NCBI GenBank assembly: GCA_938011325.1
Contig: CALLUD010000006.1
Coordinates: 372,001 to 436,000 of the forward strand
Origin: an uncultured Spartobacteria bacterium
GTDB lineage: Bacteria > Verrucomicrobiota > Verrucomicrobiia > Chthoniobacterales > JAATET01
Direction of reading: 5' to 3'
Length of the DNA stretch: 64,000 nucleotides
Shown: one piece after another, positions 37,239 to 46,171 of the stretch
Layout of the letters: each line of letters begins with the position of its first letter
Position numbering within the stretch: position 1 is the stretch's first letter
The notes under the pieces: model-generated
The model's database searches: none
What the model was told of the DNA's origin: nothing
What the model saw: only the letters and a program-made list of their open reading frames with translations
Position numbers and translations under genes: made by a program

Positions 37239-38012
37239 TCAGCACCCGAGCAGCGCCGGGAGATCGGCGAAGGAATCGATCACCAAATCCGGTCGCACCG
37301 GCGACTTCTGCAGCTCCTGCTCACGAAACTTCCCCGTGCGCACGAGCACGCCGGTGAGACCGGCATTCATTCCCCCGCCAACGTCGCCCTCGAGGTCGTC
37401 CCCCACCGACGCCACCTCCGCCGGCGGCAGTCCCAGCACCGCAATGGCGGTCTCGAAGAACGTCTTCGCCGGCTTGCCCAGCAGCACCGCTTCGCATTGC
37501 GCCCCGTATTCCAGCGCCCGCACAAACGCCCCCACGTCGAGACACATTCCATCGCCGCCTCGAAACATCCGGTTTTCCGCAAGCGCGTAAAGCGTCGCAC
37601 CGTCGAGAAGCAGCCGGAAAGCCGCATTCAACCGCTCGTAGCTGAACTGATCGCCCAAATCGCCGACGACCACGGCATCGGCTCCTTCGTCCACGGGCTC
37701 GATTCCGTGCATGTCCGCAATCACCTCGTCCCTCAACAGAAAATGCGCCCGCTTTACGCCGCGATCCATCAGCGCTGCCGCCGCGACGCGTGGCGCTGTG
37801 AGGATGTGCCCGGGATCGATCGCAAAGCCCATTGCATCGAGGCGTTCGGCAATCGCCCGCCGCGGCTTGCTCGTTGTATTCGTCACGAACCGGATCGGCA
37901 CGCCCCGCAGGCGTTTCAGCGCGTCCCGTGTGCCCGGCAGCGCCTCGTTGCCGACGTAAAGCGTGCCATCCAGATCGACCAGCAATCCTCGAATGCCCTC
38001 CAGCTCGCCCAT
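37239..38012 (-). CDS. HAD-superfamily IIA phosphatase (LHPP/HDHD2-like)
   Basis: The 257-residue protein has HAD motif I in GLLVDLDGTLYVGNEALPG, motif II in IRFVTNTTSKPRRAIAERL with a IIA-type cap, and motif III/IV in GKPAKTFFETAI and VASVGDDLEGDVGGGMNAGL. Closest in layout to the phospholysine/phosphohistidine phosphatase group, a soluble cytoplasmic enzyme. Substrate is unknown. The frame is open 151 codons upstream of the chosen ATG, but the HAD fold starts six residues after it, which fixes the start. Convergent with ppdK across a shared terminator. Confidence 0.9.
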   Translation of the reverse strand: MGELEGIRGLLVDLDGTLYVGNEALPGTRDALKRLRGVPIRFVTNTTSKPRRAIAERLDAMGFAIDPGHILTAPRVAAAALMDRGVKRAHFLLRDEVIADMHGIEPVDEGADAVVVGDLGDQFSYERLNAAFRLLLDGATLYALAENRMFRGGDGMCLDVGAFVRALEYGAQCEAVLLGKPAKTFFETAIAVLGLPPAEVASVGDDLEGDVGGGMNAGLTGVLVRTGKFREQELQKSPVRPDLVIDSFADLPALLGC

Positions 38013-38377
38013 GGGCGACAGCTTAGCACGCGTCAGATTCCGGCGCATCGCTGCTTTTGCTTCCGGGCGGGGTATGCAAAAAGTCTCCCGTGCGACTCTC
38101 GACAGAAATGCTCGCCCGGTGTCAGGCACGCGCGCAACAGCTTGTTCCCGGAGTGGTTTGTGAAACCGCCGACCACATCGACCCGGGCATCGAAGCCGAG
38201 ATGCTCTGTCTCGTCCGTCCCGAAAACGGGGAGGCTCCACCCGGTCGGACCTGCATCGCGCGCCTCCCTCATCTTCGCCCCGAGCCGCTTCACGCGCGAC
38301 TCGGAAGGTGGTCATCGAGTCTCGGCCGCGCGTTCGGTCCGTCCGGCTGGTTTCATCATGTCGGTTCCCGTCCCTGC
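38013..38377. other. Spacer between HAD phosphatase and pgpA with no convincing gene
   Basis: This 365-bp stretch holds long shadow frames on both strands but no recognisable domain, riboswitch or RNA gene. A minus-strand frame at 38033-38293 (86 codons, GTG start, MKRLGAKMREARDAGPT...) has notably GC-rich third positions and could be a real small gene. No Shine-Dalgarno sequence supports it. Divergent promoters for the two flanking genes must lie here, but I could not place them. Confidence 0.4.
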
Positions 38378-38911
38378 ATGCGCGCCGAACCCGGAATCGT
38401 CGAGGAATACTGGCTGGCCGGCACGTCCACCGCAAAGGTCCATCCGCTGCCACCGCGCTTTGCAATCCATTGCGCCACGGTCGGTGGAATCGGCCAGCTC
38501 CCGGTGGTCGGCGCCAACACCGCCTCGCTGCTCACCGTTCTCGCCGTCGCCGCCTTGTCATTTGTGCTGCCGCCGGCACCGGTTGCCGGAGTCATCGCAT
38601 TGGTCTCGACCGTCCTCTGCATCGTCGTGGAGTCCGCCGCCGCGCGATGGTTCCTTTCCCCGGACGCCCGGGAATTCGTGCTGGATGAAGTCGCTGGAGC
38701 GGCCGCTGCGATGATGTTCCTCCCCGCGCACGCTTCCGGCTGGCTCTTCGTCTTCGCGTTCATCGGCTTCCGCTTTTTCGACATTCTCAAGCCCGGCATT
38801 CAATGGGTCGAACGGCTCCCGATTCCCGGAAAAGTCGTCTGGGATGATCTTCTTGCCGGCCTTTACACCGGACTTCTCATCCTTCTCACCACCCTCCTTC
38901 TCCTACAATGA
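38378..38911 (+). CDS. pgpA: Phosphatidylglycerophosphatase A
   Basis: The 177-residue inner-membrane protein resembles PgpA: hydrophobic segments around 45-60 (TASLLTVLAVAALSFVLPPA), 65-85 and 160-177, the signature EFVLDEVAGAAAAMMFLP with an acidic active-site patch, FAFIGFRFFDILKPGIQWV and the conserved end VVWDDLLAGLYTGLL. It removes the phosphate from phosphatidylglycerophosphate. I use the ATG giving the usual family length; the frame is open 107 codons further upstream without similarity. It overlaps the next gene by 4 bp (ATGA). Confidence 0.88.
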   Translation: MRAEPGIVEEYWLAGTSTAKVHPLPPRFAIHCATVGGIGQLPVVGANTASLLTVLAVAALSFVLPPAPVAGVIALVSTVLCIVVESAAARWFLSPDAREFVLDEVAGAAAAMMFLPAHASGWLFVFAFIGFRFFDILKPGIQWVERLPIPGKVVWDDLLAGLYTGLLILLTTLLLLQ

Positions 38912-39888
38912 TCGCCTCCCGTCTCCTCGAGTTTGGAAAACAGAACGCCATCGAAGTCGCCCCGCTCGAACTTCCGCCTCCCGCACCAAACGAGGTTCAG
39001 CTCGAAATGCTCGCCTCGCCGATCAACCCGGCGGACATCAACATCATCGAGGGCACCTACGGGCAGCTTCCCTCGCTTCCCGCGATCATCGGAAACGAGG
39101 GCGCAGGTCGCGTGGTCGCCGTCGGCGTCGAGGTCACCAATCGCGAGGTCGGACAACTGGTCGCCCCGCTCGAACTGGGCTCCTGGTGCAGCCATCGAAA
39201 CATCGCTGCCGACAGGACCATTCCGCTCCCTCCCGGCACGGATCCCCGGCAGGCCGCGATGCTCACCGTGAATCCGCCCACTGCGTTCCTGATGCTCCGG
39301 CAATTCGTCACGCTCAACCCGGGCGACTGGGTCGTCCAGAATGCGGCCAACTCCGGCGTCGGCCGCTGCGTCATCCAGATCGCGAAGCACCTCGGGCTTC
39401 GCACGCTGAATATCGTGCGCAGACCAGAGCTGATCGAGGAATTGCGCGCGCTTGGAGCGGACCAGGTCGTTCTCGAGGAAACGGACCTCAAGGAATGCGC
39501 GCGCGACCTCATGGGCGGCGCGAGCGCGCGGCTTGCACTGAACGCCGTCGGCGGCACCAGCGCGCTCAACCTTGCCAATGCGCTGGAAAATGGAGGCCAT
39601 CACGTCACCTACGGCGCGATGGGACGCCAGCCGCTGAAGATTCCCAACGGCCTGGTGATCTTTCGCGGGATCACCTTCCACGGCTTCTGGCTCCGTCGCT
39701 GGTTCCGGGATACGGACCTCGCCGAGCAGCAGGCGACCTTCTCCCGACTTGCGCAGATGGTGAAGGACGGCGTCCTGCACGTGCCCGTTCACGCGACGTT
39801 CCCACTCACGGAGATTCGGGAGGCACTGGCCTGCGCAGCCGGAGAGAAGCGCTCGGGCAAGGTTCTGCTCGACCTGAACGTCGCGTAA
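38908..39888 (+). CDS. MDR-superfamily enoyl-thioester reductase-like protein (MECR/ETR type)
   Basis: The 326-residue protein has SPINPADINIIEGTYG near residue 36, the hallmark of trans-2-enoyl-CoA/ACP reductases of the ETR family, followed by IIGNEGAGRVVAVGVEV. MLTVNPPTAFLMLRQFV precedes the nucleotide-binding segment NAANSGVGRCVIQIAKHLG. NAVGGTSALNLANAL and GRQPLKIPNGLVIFR are also typical. It would reduce 2-enoyl thioesters with NADPH in fatty-acid synthesis, or act on related quinones. Translational coupling to pgpA suggests a lipid role. Confidence 0.87.
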   Translation: MIASRLLEFGKQNAIEVAPLELPPPAPNEVQLEMLASPINPADINIIEGTYGQLPSLPAIIGNEGAGRVVAVGVEVTNREVGQLVAPLELGSWCSHRNIAADRTIPLPPGTDPRQAAMLTVNPPTAFLMLRQFVTLNPGDWVVQNAANSGVGRCVIQIAKHLGLRTLNIVRRPELIEELRALGADQVVLEETDLKECARDLMGGASARLALNAVGGTSALNLANALENGGHHVTYGAMGRQPLKIPNGLVIFRGITFHGFWLRRWFRDTDLAEQQATFSRLAQMVKDGVLHVPVHATFPLTEIREALACAAGEKRSGKVLLDLNVA

Positions 39889-39894
39889 AAACGA

Positions 39895-39920
39895 AACGGC
39901 TGGAGCCTTTCGACTCCAGC
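39895..39920. terminator. Terminator between convergent genes
   Basis: CGGCTGGAG-cctttcga-CTCCAGCCG is a perfect 9-bp stem. On the minus strand it is followed by TTTCGTTTTT, so it mainly serves the DUF4965-type gene. On the plus strand it also lies just behind the reductase stop. Confidence 0.75.
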
Positions 39921-39945
39921 CGCTGCGAATCGTTGATTCCGTCGA

Positions 39946-42507
39946 TCAGTCCTTCTCCGGGACGACCTCGACGATTTCCACATCGACCATCTGACCGTGC
40001 TCGGTCTGGTGCGTGTGGGAGGCGATCACATTTTTGCCTCCGGGCTTGAGGGCCTTCTTCGCCTCCTCCGAGATGTCAAACACCTGGAAGTCGGGCGAGA
40101 AGCCGCTCGTCGTGCAGGCGGGCACTCCGTTGATGTAAACCTCGGTGTCCTCGTCGTAGACGATACTCAGCCGCACATTGCTCACATCAACTCCCGTGGG
40201 AAGATTAAACTCCCGGCGCATCCAGATGTCCGGAGAATCCCAGCGCGTCTTCGCCGTGACGGTCGAGCCGTCCGTGCCAAACGGCGCCTTGCCCTGCCGC
40301 CAGGTCGAGTCGTTGTAATCCGCGGCATACCAGTCGCTGCCGGGCTGGTCGGTGGTGTATTTCCAGGTTTGCTCGCCGGGAATGATCGGCTTGGTTTTTG
40401 GCGGCCTCGGCTGCTTCGCCCAATTGCCCGGCGTCGTCTCGCCCCTCTTTGCCCACTTCGCCCAGGTCTTCGGGTCCTCGAGCAGCTTGATGAACACGCC
40501 GCCCACGACCGAGCGCGCCTTGAATCCGCGCTGCTTCGGCTCGTTCGTCCAATACCAGTCGGTCATCGGCACGCGATCCGGCGTCTCGTTGAGGAAATCC
40601 CAGATCGGCTCGACAAGGGCAACGAAGTCGCTCTGTTTGCCGGTCAACGTCGCGGACCAGACAATCCAGTCGAGCTTCGTGTAGTCCGAGCGGTTGTCGA
40701 GCGGCAGACCGTATTTGTTCTGCTTCTGCTTGTAGTAGGCGAGTTCACTTTCCGCGAGCGAGGGCGGGAAGAGGTTGATCCCGAGCAGGCGGTCCCACAC
40801 GAGGTTGTATTTCTGCGCCCACGTGCCCTTCTTGTCGAAGGCAAGCTTCGTGTGGTTGCCGTCCTTCGCCTCGGTCATCCACTGCTTGGCGAATTTCTCC
40901 GCGATGCCGCGATATTTCTTCGCCGCAACGGTGTCTCCGCGCATCTGGCAAAGCATCGCATAACCACCGAGTGCCTCGATCGCCTTCATGGAAAGGTTCA
41001 CGTTGTGCGCGAGATGCCCGGCAAAGTCGTCGGTGCAAAGCTGGTTCTCCGGATCGAAGCCCTTGTCGGCGAGGTAGTCAGCCCACTTCGTGAGCACGTC
41101 CCAATACTTGTCGGCAAACTTCGTGTTGCCATCGATCTTGGAGATGGCCGCGACGAGAAGCAGCATGTTGCCGCACTCCTCAACCGGCATCTGATCCTTT
41201 TCGCTCTTTTCGCCGCCGCCGTAAACCTGGCCGTTCGCCATGGGATACTGGCCAATGTCATGCGGAGCGAAGTCGAACTGCCACTGGTCGCTTTGTGCGT
41301 AATCGAGGATCGGCACAACCATCGCCTTCATGAGCGTCGGCGAGGTCAGCAGATACAGCGGCGCCGACGGATAGGTCACGTCCACGGTGGCGATGCAGCC
41401 GTTGCTGTTGTTCTCCTTCGAGAAGAAGAGCGGCTCGCCATTGTCGTCGGCCACCAGGCCGTGCGCGGAGATCGACTGACGGTAGGCCAGTGCGGCGATA
41501 TCCGCATAAAGCTCGCCGCCGGCTGCTTCGAGATCCTTCATCAACTCGGCATCCACCGTGTCGGCCATCTGGTTGACCTTGGCGTAGTCCTGCGCGGCGG
41601 TTTTCAGCAGCTGGATCGGCTCCATGCCGTCCTTTCGCCAATACGGCGGGAGATTCTTCCGCATGTATTGCACCGAGCCGATCTCGTCGTAGGCGATCAT
41701 CGCGTAGCGCGCCACGGGCTGCGAGGATACCCTGCCGAAATCAAGCGCCAGCGCTAGGGTCGAGCGTCCGCTCTCCGCAGGCTTCGGCATGTCACCGGTC
41801 GAATCCGGCGGCAGGCTGCCGTCCTTCATGAAGGTGCTCGTCAAATCCTCAAAATCCCCAATCGAGCCCGTCGTTCCGTTCGCAGGAGCCGCGAGATACG
41901 CATACCCCCAGTCGATGCGGATGTCGTCGCCGCGCCGCGCGAGCACGCGCTGCGTCTTCGACCCCGTTTTCAACACGACGAGGCCATCCGCCTCTTCGCG
42001 TGACGAGATGATCTCCTGGTTCGGGCGGTCCACCGCAATCTCGCTCGCCGCGTCGAAATAGACCTTCACATCGTGCGCCCGGCCGTCCGCCGATTTCACC
42101 TTCCAGGTCACATAGGTCACCGGCCGCGCCAGAATGTCGAGATCCTGCGGGATGAGCGGAGAGAGGAAGGTCATCTCGACCTCCACCTGACTGTTCGCAA
42201 AAACGTAAATTGTCTTCAGCGGCAGCACTTCCACGCTCTTCTGAGGCAGCGGGTTCGCGCTCCCGGGAGCATTGCCCATCAGGCGATACGTCTTGTCGTC
42301 CACACGAATCAGGCTCGTGAGCTTGTGCTCGGCGCCCGTCCAATGCTGGGTGGCGGCTTCATTCAGTTTATCCGCCGGTGACCAGATGGAAAAATAGGGC
42401 GTGTGGGTGACCAGCGGAACTGCCGGCGGACGAAGCGCTTCGGCGGCGTGAGCGGTCGCCGACAACGCTGCGATACACAACGTCAGGAGGACTCGGGGGT
42501 ATTTCAT
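39946..42507 (-). CDS. Secreted DUF4965/glutaminase-like protein with C-terminal galactose-binding-like domain
   Basis: The 853-residue protein has a signal peptide (LLTLCIAALSATAHAA). LRPPAVPLVTHTPYFSIWSP, with the DUF4964/5127 region, begins a fold known from fungal glutaminase GtaA and many bacterial secreted proteins. Further signatures are IAYDEIGSVQYMRKNLPPYW, YRQSISAHGLVADDNGEPLF, SNGCIATVDVTYPSAPLYLL, FAPHDIGQYPMANGQ and TDDFAGHLAHNVNLSMKAI, an (alpha/alpha)6 domain. The last 120 residues (WYAADYNDSTWRQGKAPFGT, TEVYINGVPA) are a jelly-roll that may bind sugar. Enzyme activity is uncertain: glutaminase and glycosidase have both been suggested for the family. ATG is preferred to a GTG two codons upstream. 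Confidence 0.87.
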   Translation of the reverse strand: MKYPRVLLTLCIAALSATAHAAEALRPPAVPLVTHTPYFSIWSPADKLNEAATQHWTGAEHKLTSLIRVDDKTYRLMGNAPGSANPLPQKSVEVLPLKTIYVFANSQVEVEMTFLSPLIPQDLDILARPVTYVTWKVKSADGRAHDVKVYFDAASEIAVDRPNQEIISSREEADGLVVLKTGSKTQRVLARRGDDIRIDWGYAYLAAPANGTTGSIGDFEDLTSTFMKDGSLPPDSTGDMPKPAESGRSTLALALDFGRVSSQPVARYAMIAYDEIGSVQYMRKNLPPYWRKDGMEPIQLLKTAAQDYAKVNQMADTVDAELMKDLEAAGGELYADIAALAYRQSISAHGLVADDNGEPLFFSKENNSNGCIATVDVTYPSAPLYLLTSPTLMKAMVVPILDYAQSDQWQFDFAPHDIGQYPMANGQVYGGGEKSEKDQMPVEECGNMLLLVAAISKIDGNTKFADKYWDVLTKWADYLADKGFDPENQLCTDDFAGHLAHNVNLSMKAIEALGGYAMLCQMRGDTVAAKKYRGIAEKFAKQWMTEAKDGNHTKLAFDKKGTWAQKYNLVWDRLLGINLFPPSLAESELAYYKQKQNKYGLPLDNRSDYTKLDWIVWSATLTGKQSDFVALVEPIWDFLNETPDRVPMTDWYWTNEPKQRGFKARSVVGGVFIKLLEDPKTWAKWAKRGETTPGNWAKQPRPPKTKPIIPGEQTWKYTTDQPGSDWYAADYNDSTWRQGKAPFGTDGSTVTAKTRWDSPDIWMRREFNLPTGVDVSNVRLSIVYDEDTEVYINGVPACTTSGFSPDFQVFDISEEAKKALKPGGKNVIASHTHQTEHGQMVDVEIVEVVPEKD

Positions 42508-42653
42508 AAGCACGAAAAGGAGCCACAGAGCTTAACCGGGAACCCCGCCTTGTCATGCGCAAACCGAAAAAATGTGGATCCGCGGCCGATCAGCCATTTT
42601 TTGTGCCCGCAAATTCGTTGCCTCGCGCGCCGCGATTTGGTGCGGTGTGCCGG

Positions 42654-43925
42654 ATGCGCCCACTGCCTGGATTTCGAGATTTTTATCCCGAGGATTGCGC
42701 CCGCCGCGGCTATCTCCTTGACGGATGGAAACACGTCGCGCGCCGCTATGGCTTCGTGGAGATGGACGGTCCGGTGCTGGAATCCATGGACCTCTACGCG
42801 AAGAAGAACGAAAGCGGCGCGGAGATTCTCGGGCAGCTCTATCAATTTCAGGACCGCGGCGAGCGCCAGGTCGCGCTGCGCCCGGAAATGACGCCCACCC
42901 TCGCGCGAATGGTCATTGCGAAGGAGCGGGCCTATCGCAAACCGATGAAGTGGTTCAGCACGGCGAACTTCTTCCGCTACGAGCGCCAGCAAAAAGGCCG
43001 CCTGCGCGAGTTCATCCAGTTCAACGCGGATCTCATCGGCGACGCTTCGACCGCCGCGGATGCGGAGGTGGTCTCGCTGGTCATCGATCTCCTGCGCCAC
43101 TTCGGGCTGACGCACGAGGATTTCGTCATCCGCCTTAGCGACCGCACCGCATGGGTGCGTTTTCTGGAATCGAAGGGCTGCACCGACACCCGCTCCGTGC
43201 TCGCAATCATCGACAAACTGGAGCGCGAACCCGAGGAGTCGCTGAATGCCAAACTCGCACCGCACGGCCTGAGGGTCCCCGATCTGCGGGAGTTCATTTC
43301 CAGTGGAAGCCCGGAGCATTTCGCGCCGCTGCTCGAGCAGATCGACGCCCGCGGCCTGCGCGCCTTTGTCGAGGTGGACCTCTCGATCGTGCGGGGTCTT
43401 GCCTATTACACGGGGCTCGTTTTCGAGGCCTTTGACCGCGGAAAATCCATGCGCGCCCTCGCCGGCGGCGGTCGTTACGACAACCTGCTCGCGAACCTCA
43501 GCGACGGCTCCGTGAATCTCCCGGCCATCGGCTTCGGGATGGGCGATGTCGTGCTTGGCGATCTTCTGGAGGAACTTCCCCACACAAAGACACGGATGGA
43601 GGCCGCCATCGCCGCATCCCCGGCCGCGGAGGTCTTTGTGGTCATCGCCGACGAAGCCCATCGAAAGGACGCCCTCGGCGTCGTGCAGGCGCTTCGCGAG
43701 GCGGGATTCCGCACCGATTTCCCCCTCGGCGAGGCCAAGGTCGGGAAGCAGTTCCAGACCGCCGGCCAGCTCGGCGCGAGGTTCGCCGTCGTAATCGGCG
43801 GGGAATGGCCCTCCGTGAAGGTCAAGACGCTGTCCACCCGTGAGGAGGTCACGATCGCCCGGGAGGCGCTTTCCGAGTGGCTGGCGAAGAACAAGGATTG
43901 CCAGCCCTCCCTCTCTCAATCTTAA
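42654..43925 (+). CDS. hisS: Histidine-tRNA ligase
   Basis: The 423-residue class II synthetase charges tRNA-His. The ATG chosen opens with RPLPGFRDFYPEDCARR, the family start. An upstream ATG would add 33 unsupported residues. Motif 2 is FRYERQQKGRLREFIQFNAD (about 107). The HisA signature is VRGLAYYTGLVFEAF (about 245), where Ala replaces the usual Asp of GLDYY. GGGRYDNLLANL and IGFGMGDVVLGDLL form motif 3. The C-terminal anticodon-binding domain follows from about 330. aspS starts 71 bp downstream. Confidence 0.96.
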   Translation: MRPLPGFRDFYPEDCARRGYLLDGWKHVARRYGFVEMDGPVLESMDLYAKKNESGAEILGQLYQFQDRGERQVALRPEMTPTLARMVIAKERAYRKPMKWFSTANFFRYERQQKGRLREFIQFNADLIGDASTAADAEVVSLVIDLLRHFGLTHEDFVIRLSDRTAWVRFLESKGCTDTRSVLAIIDKLEREPEESLNAKLAPHGLRVPDLREFISSGSPEHFAPLLEQIDARGLRAFVEVDLSIVRGLAYYTGLVFEAFDRGKSMRALAGGGRYDNLLANLSDGSVNLPAIGFGMGDVVLGDLLEELPHTKTRMEAAIAASPAAEVFVVIADEAHRKDALGVVQALREAGFRTDFPLGEAKVGKQFQTAGQLGARFAVVIGGEWPSVKVKTLSTREEVTIAREALSEWLAKNKDCQPSLSQS

Positions 43926-43996
43926 TCTTCCCCTTCGCCTGATCCTCATCCCGCCCGGCGGATGACGAGAAAGCGCACGATTAGATCCGGATTTTC

Positions 43997-45778
43997 ATGA
44001 AGTATCGTTCACACCATTGCGGCGCGTTGCGTCCGTCCGACACCGGCAAGGAAGTCACGCTTTGCGGCTGGGTCGATTCGCGTCGCGATCACGGCGGGGT
44101 CATTTTCATCGATCTTCGCGACCGGGAGGGGGTCACCCAGATTGTCTTCCGTCCCGAGGAGCATCCTGCGGTTGCCGAGCAATCCCACGGCCTGCGCAGC
44201 GAGGACGTCATCACCGTGACCGGAAAGGTCGCGCCGCGACTCGCCGGCACCGAGAACCCGAAGCTCGCCACCGGCGGCATCGAGGTCATTGCGACGGCAT
44301 TGACCGTCCTGAACAAATCCGACGTGCTCCCGTTCCAGCTCGACGCGAAGGTCGCCAACGAGGACCTGCGACTGGAGTATCGCTACCTCGACCTTCGTCG
44401 CCCGCAAATGGCCGCGAACCTCCGCATGCGGCATCGCGTCGCGAAGAGCACGCGCGATTATTTCGACGAACTCGGCTTCCTCGAAATCGAAACCCCGATT
44501 CTGTCGAATCCGACGCCCGAGGGCGCCCGGGACTTCCTTGTGCCCGCGCGTCTCACGCCCGGGGCCTTCTACGCGCTTCCGCAGGCGCCGCAGCAATACA
44601 AGCAGCTCCTCCAGGTCGCCGGCGTGGAGAAGTATTTCCAGATCGCCCGATGCTTCCGCGACGAGGACCTGCGCGCCGAGCGCCAGCTCGAGTTCACACA
44701 GATCGACGTCGAGGCGTCGTTCACGACCGACCTCGAGATTCAGACGATCACCGAAGGCCTGCTCGCGCGCATCTGGAAGGAAACACGCGGCATCGACATC
44801 CCGACCCCGTTTCCACGCATCACCTATCAGGAGGCGATGGACCGCTTCGGCTCCGACAAGCCGGACACGCGCTTCGGGCTCGAGATCGCCGAGCTCAGCG
44901 ACATATTTGCCGCGTCGGAATTCAAGGTGTTCCGCTCCGTGCTCGACAACGGCGGGGTGATCCGCGCACTCAATGCGAAAGGCGCCGCCGAAAAGCTCTC
45001 CAAGGAGCAGCTCAAAAAATGGGAGGAGTGGGCAAAGACCGAGCTTGGCGCGAAGGGCCTCGCCTACATCAAGGCGAACGCCGCCGGTGAATGGGAGAGC
45101 CCGATCGTGAAGTTCTTCTCCGACGCGGAGAAGGCCGCGCTCGCCGAGCGTCTCGGATTCGAGGCCGGCGACGTGCTGTTCTTCGGCGCGGACAAATGGG
45201 AGGCCGCGTGCGAAACGCTTGGCCGCGTCCGCCTGCGTTGCGCCGACCTGCTCGGGCTCACGGAAGGCAGCGACGCGCTGAACTTCCTGTGGGTGGTCGA
45301 TTTTCCGTTGCTGGCGTTCTCCGCCGAGGAAGGCAAATGGAACGCCGTGCACCATCCGTTCACGCGGCCGAAGGACGAAGACATTCCGTTGCTCGGCTCC
45401 GACGACAAGGGCAGGGCTCGCGCCGTCGCCTACGACGTCGTCCTCAACGGCGTGGAGCTTGGCGGCGGATCGATCCGAATCCACGAGAAGGAGCTTCAAT
45501 CGAAAATGTTCGAAGCGCTCGGCATCGGCCCCGAAGAGCAGCAGGAGAAGTTTGGCCACCTGCTCCGCGCGTTCTCGTTCGGCGCACCGCCGCATGGCGG
45601 CATCGCGCTCGGCATGGACCGCATCATCATGCTCATCGTCGGCACGGATTCCATTCGCGACGTCATTGCGTTCCCGAAGAACAACCGCGGTCAGGACCTG
45701 CTCACCCACTCGCCGGTCCAGGTCGACTTCAAGCAGCTTCGCGAGCTTTACATCCAGTCCACGGCGAAAAAGGCATGA
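43997..45778 (+). CDS. aspS: Aspartate-tRNA ligase
   Basis: The 593-residue protein is the long bacterial form: an N-terminal OB-fold anticodon domain (EVTLCGWVDSRRDHGGVIFI), class II core with FRDEDLRAERQLEFTQIDVE as motif 2, a GAD insertion (about 290-420) and motif 3 GGIALGMDRIIMLIVGTDSI. Bacterial-type enzymes may also charge tRNA-Asn when AsnRS is absent, and this cannot be settled from the window. It overlaps apaG by 4 bp (ATGA). Confidence 0.97.
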   Translation: MKYRSHHCGALRPSDTGKEVTLCGWVDSRRDHGGVIFIDLRDREGVTQIVFRPEEHPAVAEQSHGLRSEDVITVTGKVAPRLAGTENPKLATGGIEVIATALTVLNKSDVLPFQLDAKVANEDLRLEYRYLDLRRPQMAANLRMRHRVAKSTRDYFDELGFLEIETPILSNPTPEGARDFLVPARLTPGAFYALPQAPQQYKQLLQVAGVEKYFQIARCFRDEDLRAERQLEFTQIDVEASFTTDLEIQTITEGLLARIWKETRGIDIPTPFPRITYQEAMDRFGSDKPDTRFGLEIAELSDIFAASEFKVFRSVLDNGGVIRALNAKGAAEKLSKEQLKKWEEWAKTELGAKGLAYIKANAAGEWESPIVKFFSDAEKAALAERLGFEAGDVLFFGADKWEAACETLGRVRLRCADLLGLTEGSDALNFLWVVDFPLLAFSAEEGKWNAVHHPFTRPKDEDIPLLGSDDKGRARAVAYDVVLNGVELGGGSIRIHEKELQSKMFEALGIGPEEQQEKFGHLLRAFSFGAPPHGGIALGMDRIIMLIVGTDSIRDVIAFPKNNRGQDLLTHSPVQVDFKQLRELYIQSTAKKA

Positions 45779-46152
45779 AGCCGCGCGAGCTGCCCGGCCT
45801 TACGGTCACCGTGACTCAGGTCGAGCACGTCCCCGACATCGAGGGACCGCCGGACAAGCCGCACGTTTTCGTTTACTACATTACGATCGCGAACGACTCC
45901 GACGAGGTCGTCACGATCAAGGGGCGTAAATGGGTCGTGCGTGAAGCGAATGGCGACACGCTGGCCGTGGAGGGCGACGGAGTGGTCGGGGAATTTCCGC
46001 GCCTCGAGCGTGGCGACCAGTTCCACTACAACAGCTCGCACACCATTGCGTCCGACGCGGTCGCCGAGGGCGCCTACATCGGCCTCACCGACTCGGGCGA
46101 GGCCGTCTTTGCACGCATTCCTTCGTTCGAGATGCGCGTGCCGCGGTTCTAA
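45775..46152 (+). CDS. apaG: ApaG-family protein
   Basis: The 125-residue protein has the FN3-like ApaG domain: HVFVYYITIANDSDEVVTIK, GRKWVVREANGDTLAVEGDG, VVGEFPRLERGDQFHYNSS and AYIGLTDSGEAVFARIPSF. ApaG is linked to Co/Mg efflux phenotypes in enterobacteria, but its biochemistry is poorly defined. It is translationally coupled to aspS and convergent with the response-regulator gene, 19 bp away. Confidence 0.93.
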   Translation: MKPRELPGLTVTVTQVEHVPDIEGPPDKPHVFVYYITIANDSDEVVTIKGRKWVVREANGDTLAVEGDGVVGEFPRLERGDQFHYNSSHTIASDAVAEGAYIGLTDSGEAVFARIPSFEMRVPRF

Positions 46153-46171
46153 ACGCGGGCCGGACGCCGCG

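Noticed and set aside
38013..38377. Possible riboswitch or structural RNA (RNase P, tmRNA, cobalamin type considered)
   Set aside because: None of the conserved boxes of these RNAs was found.
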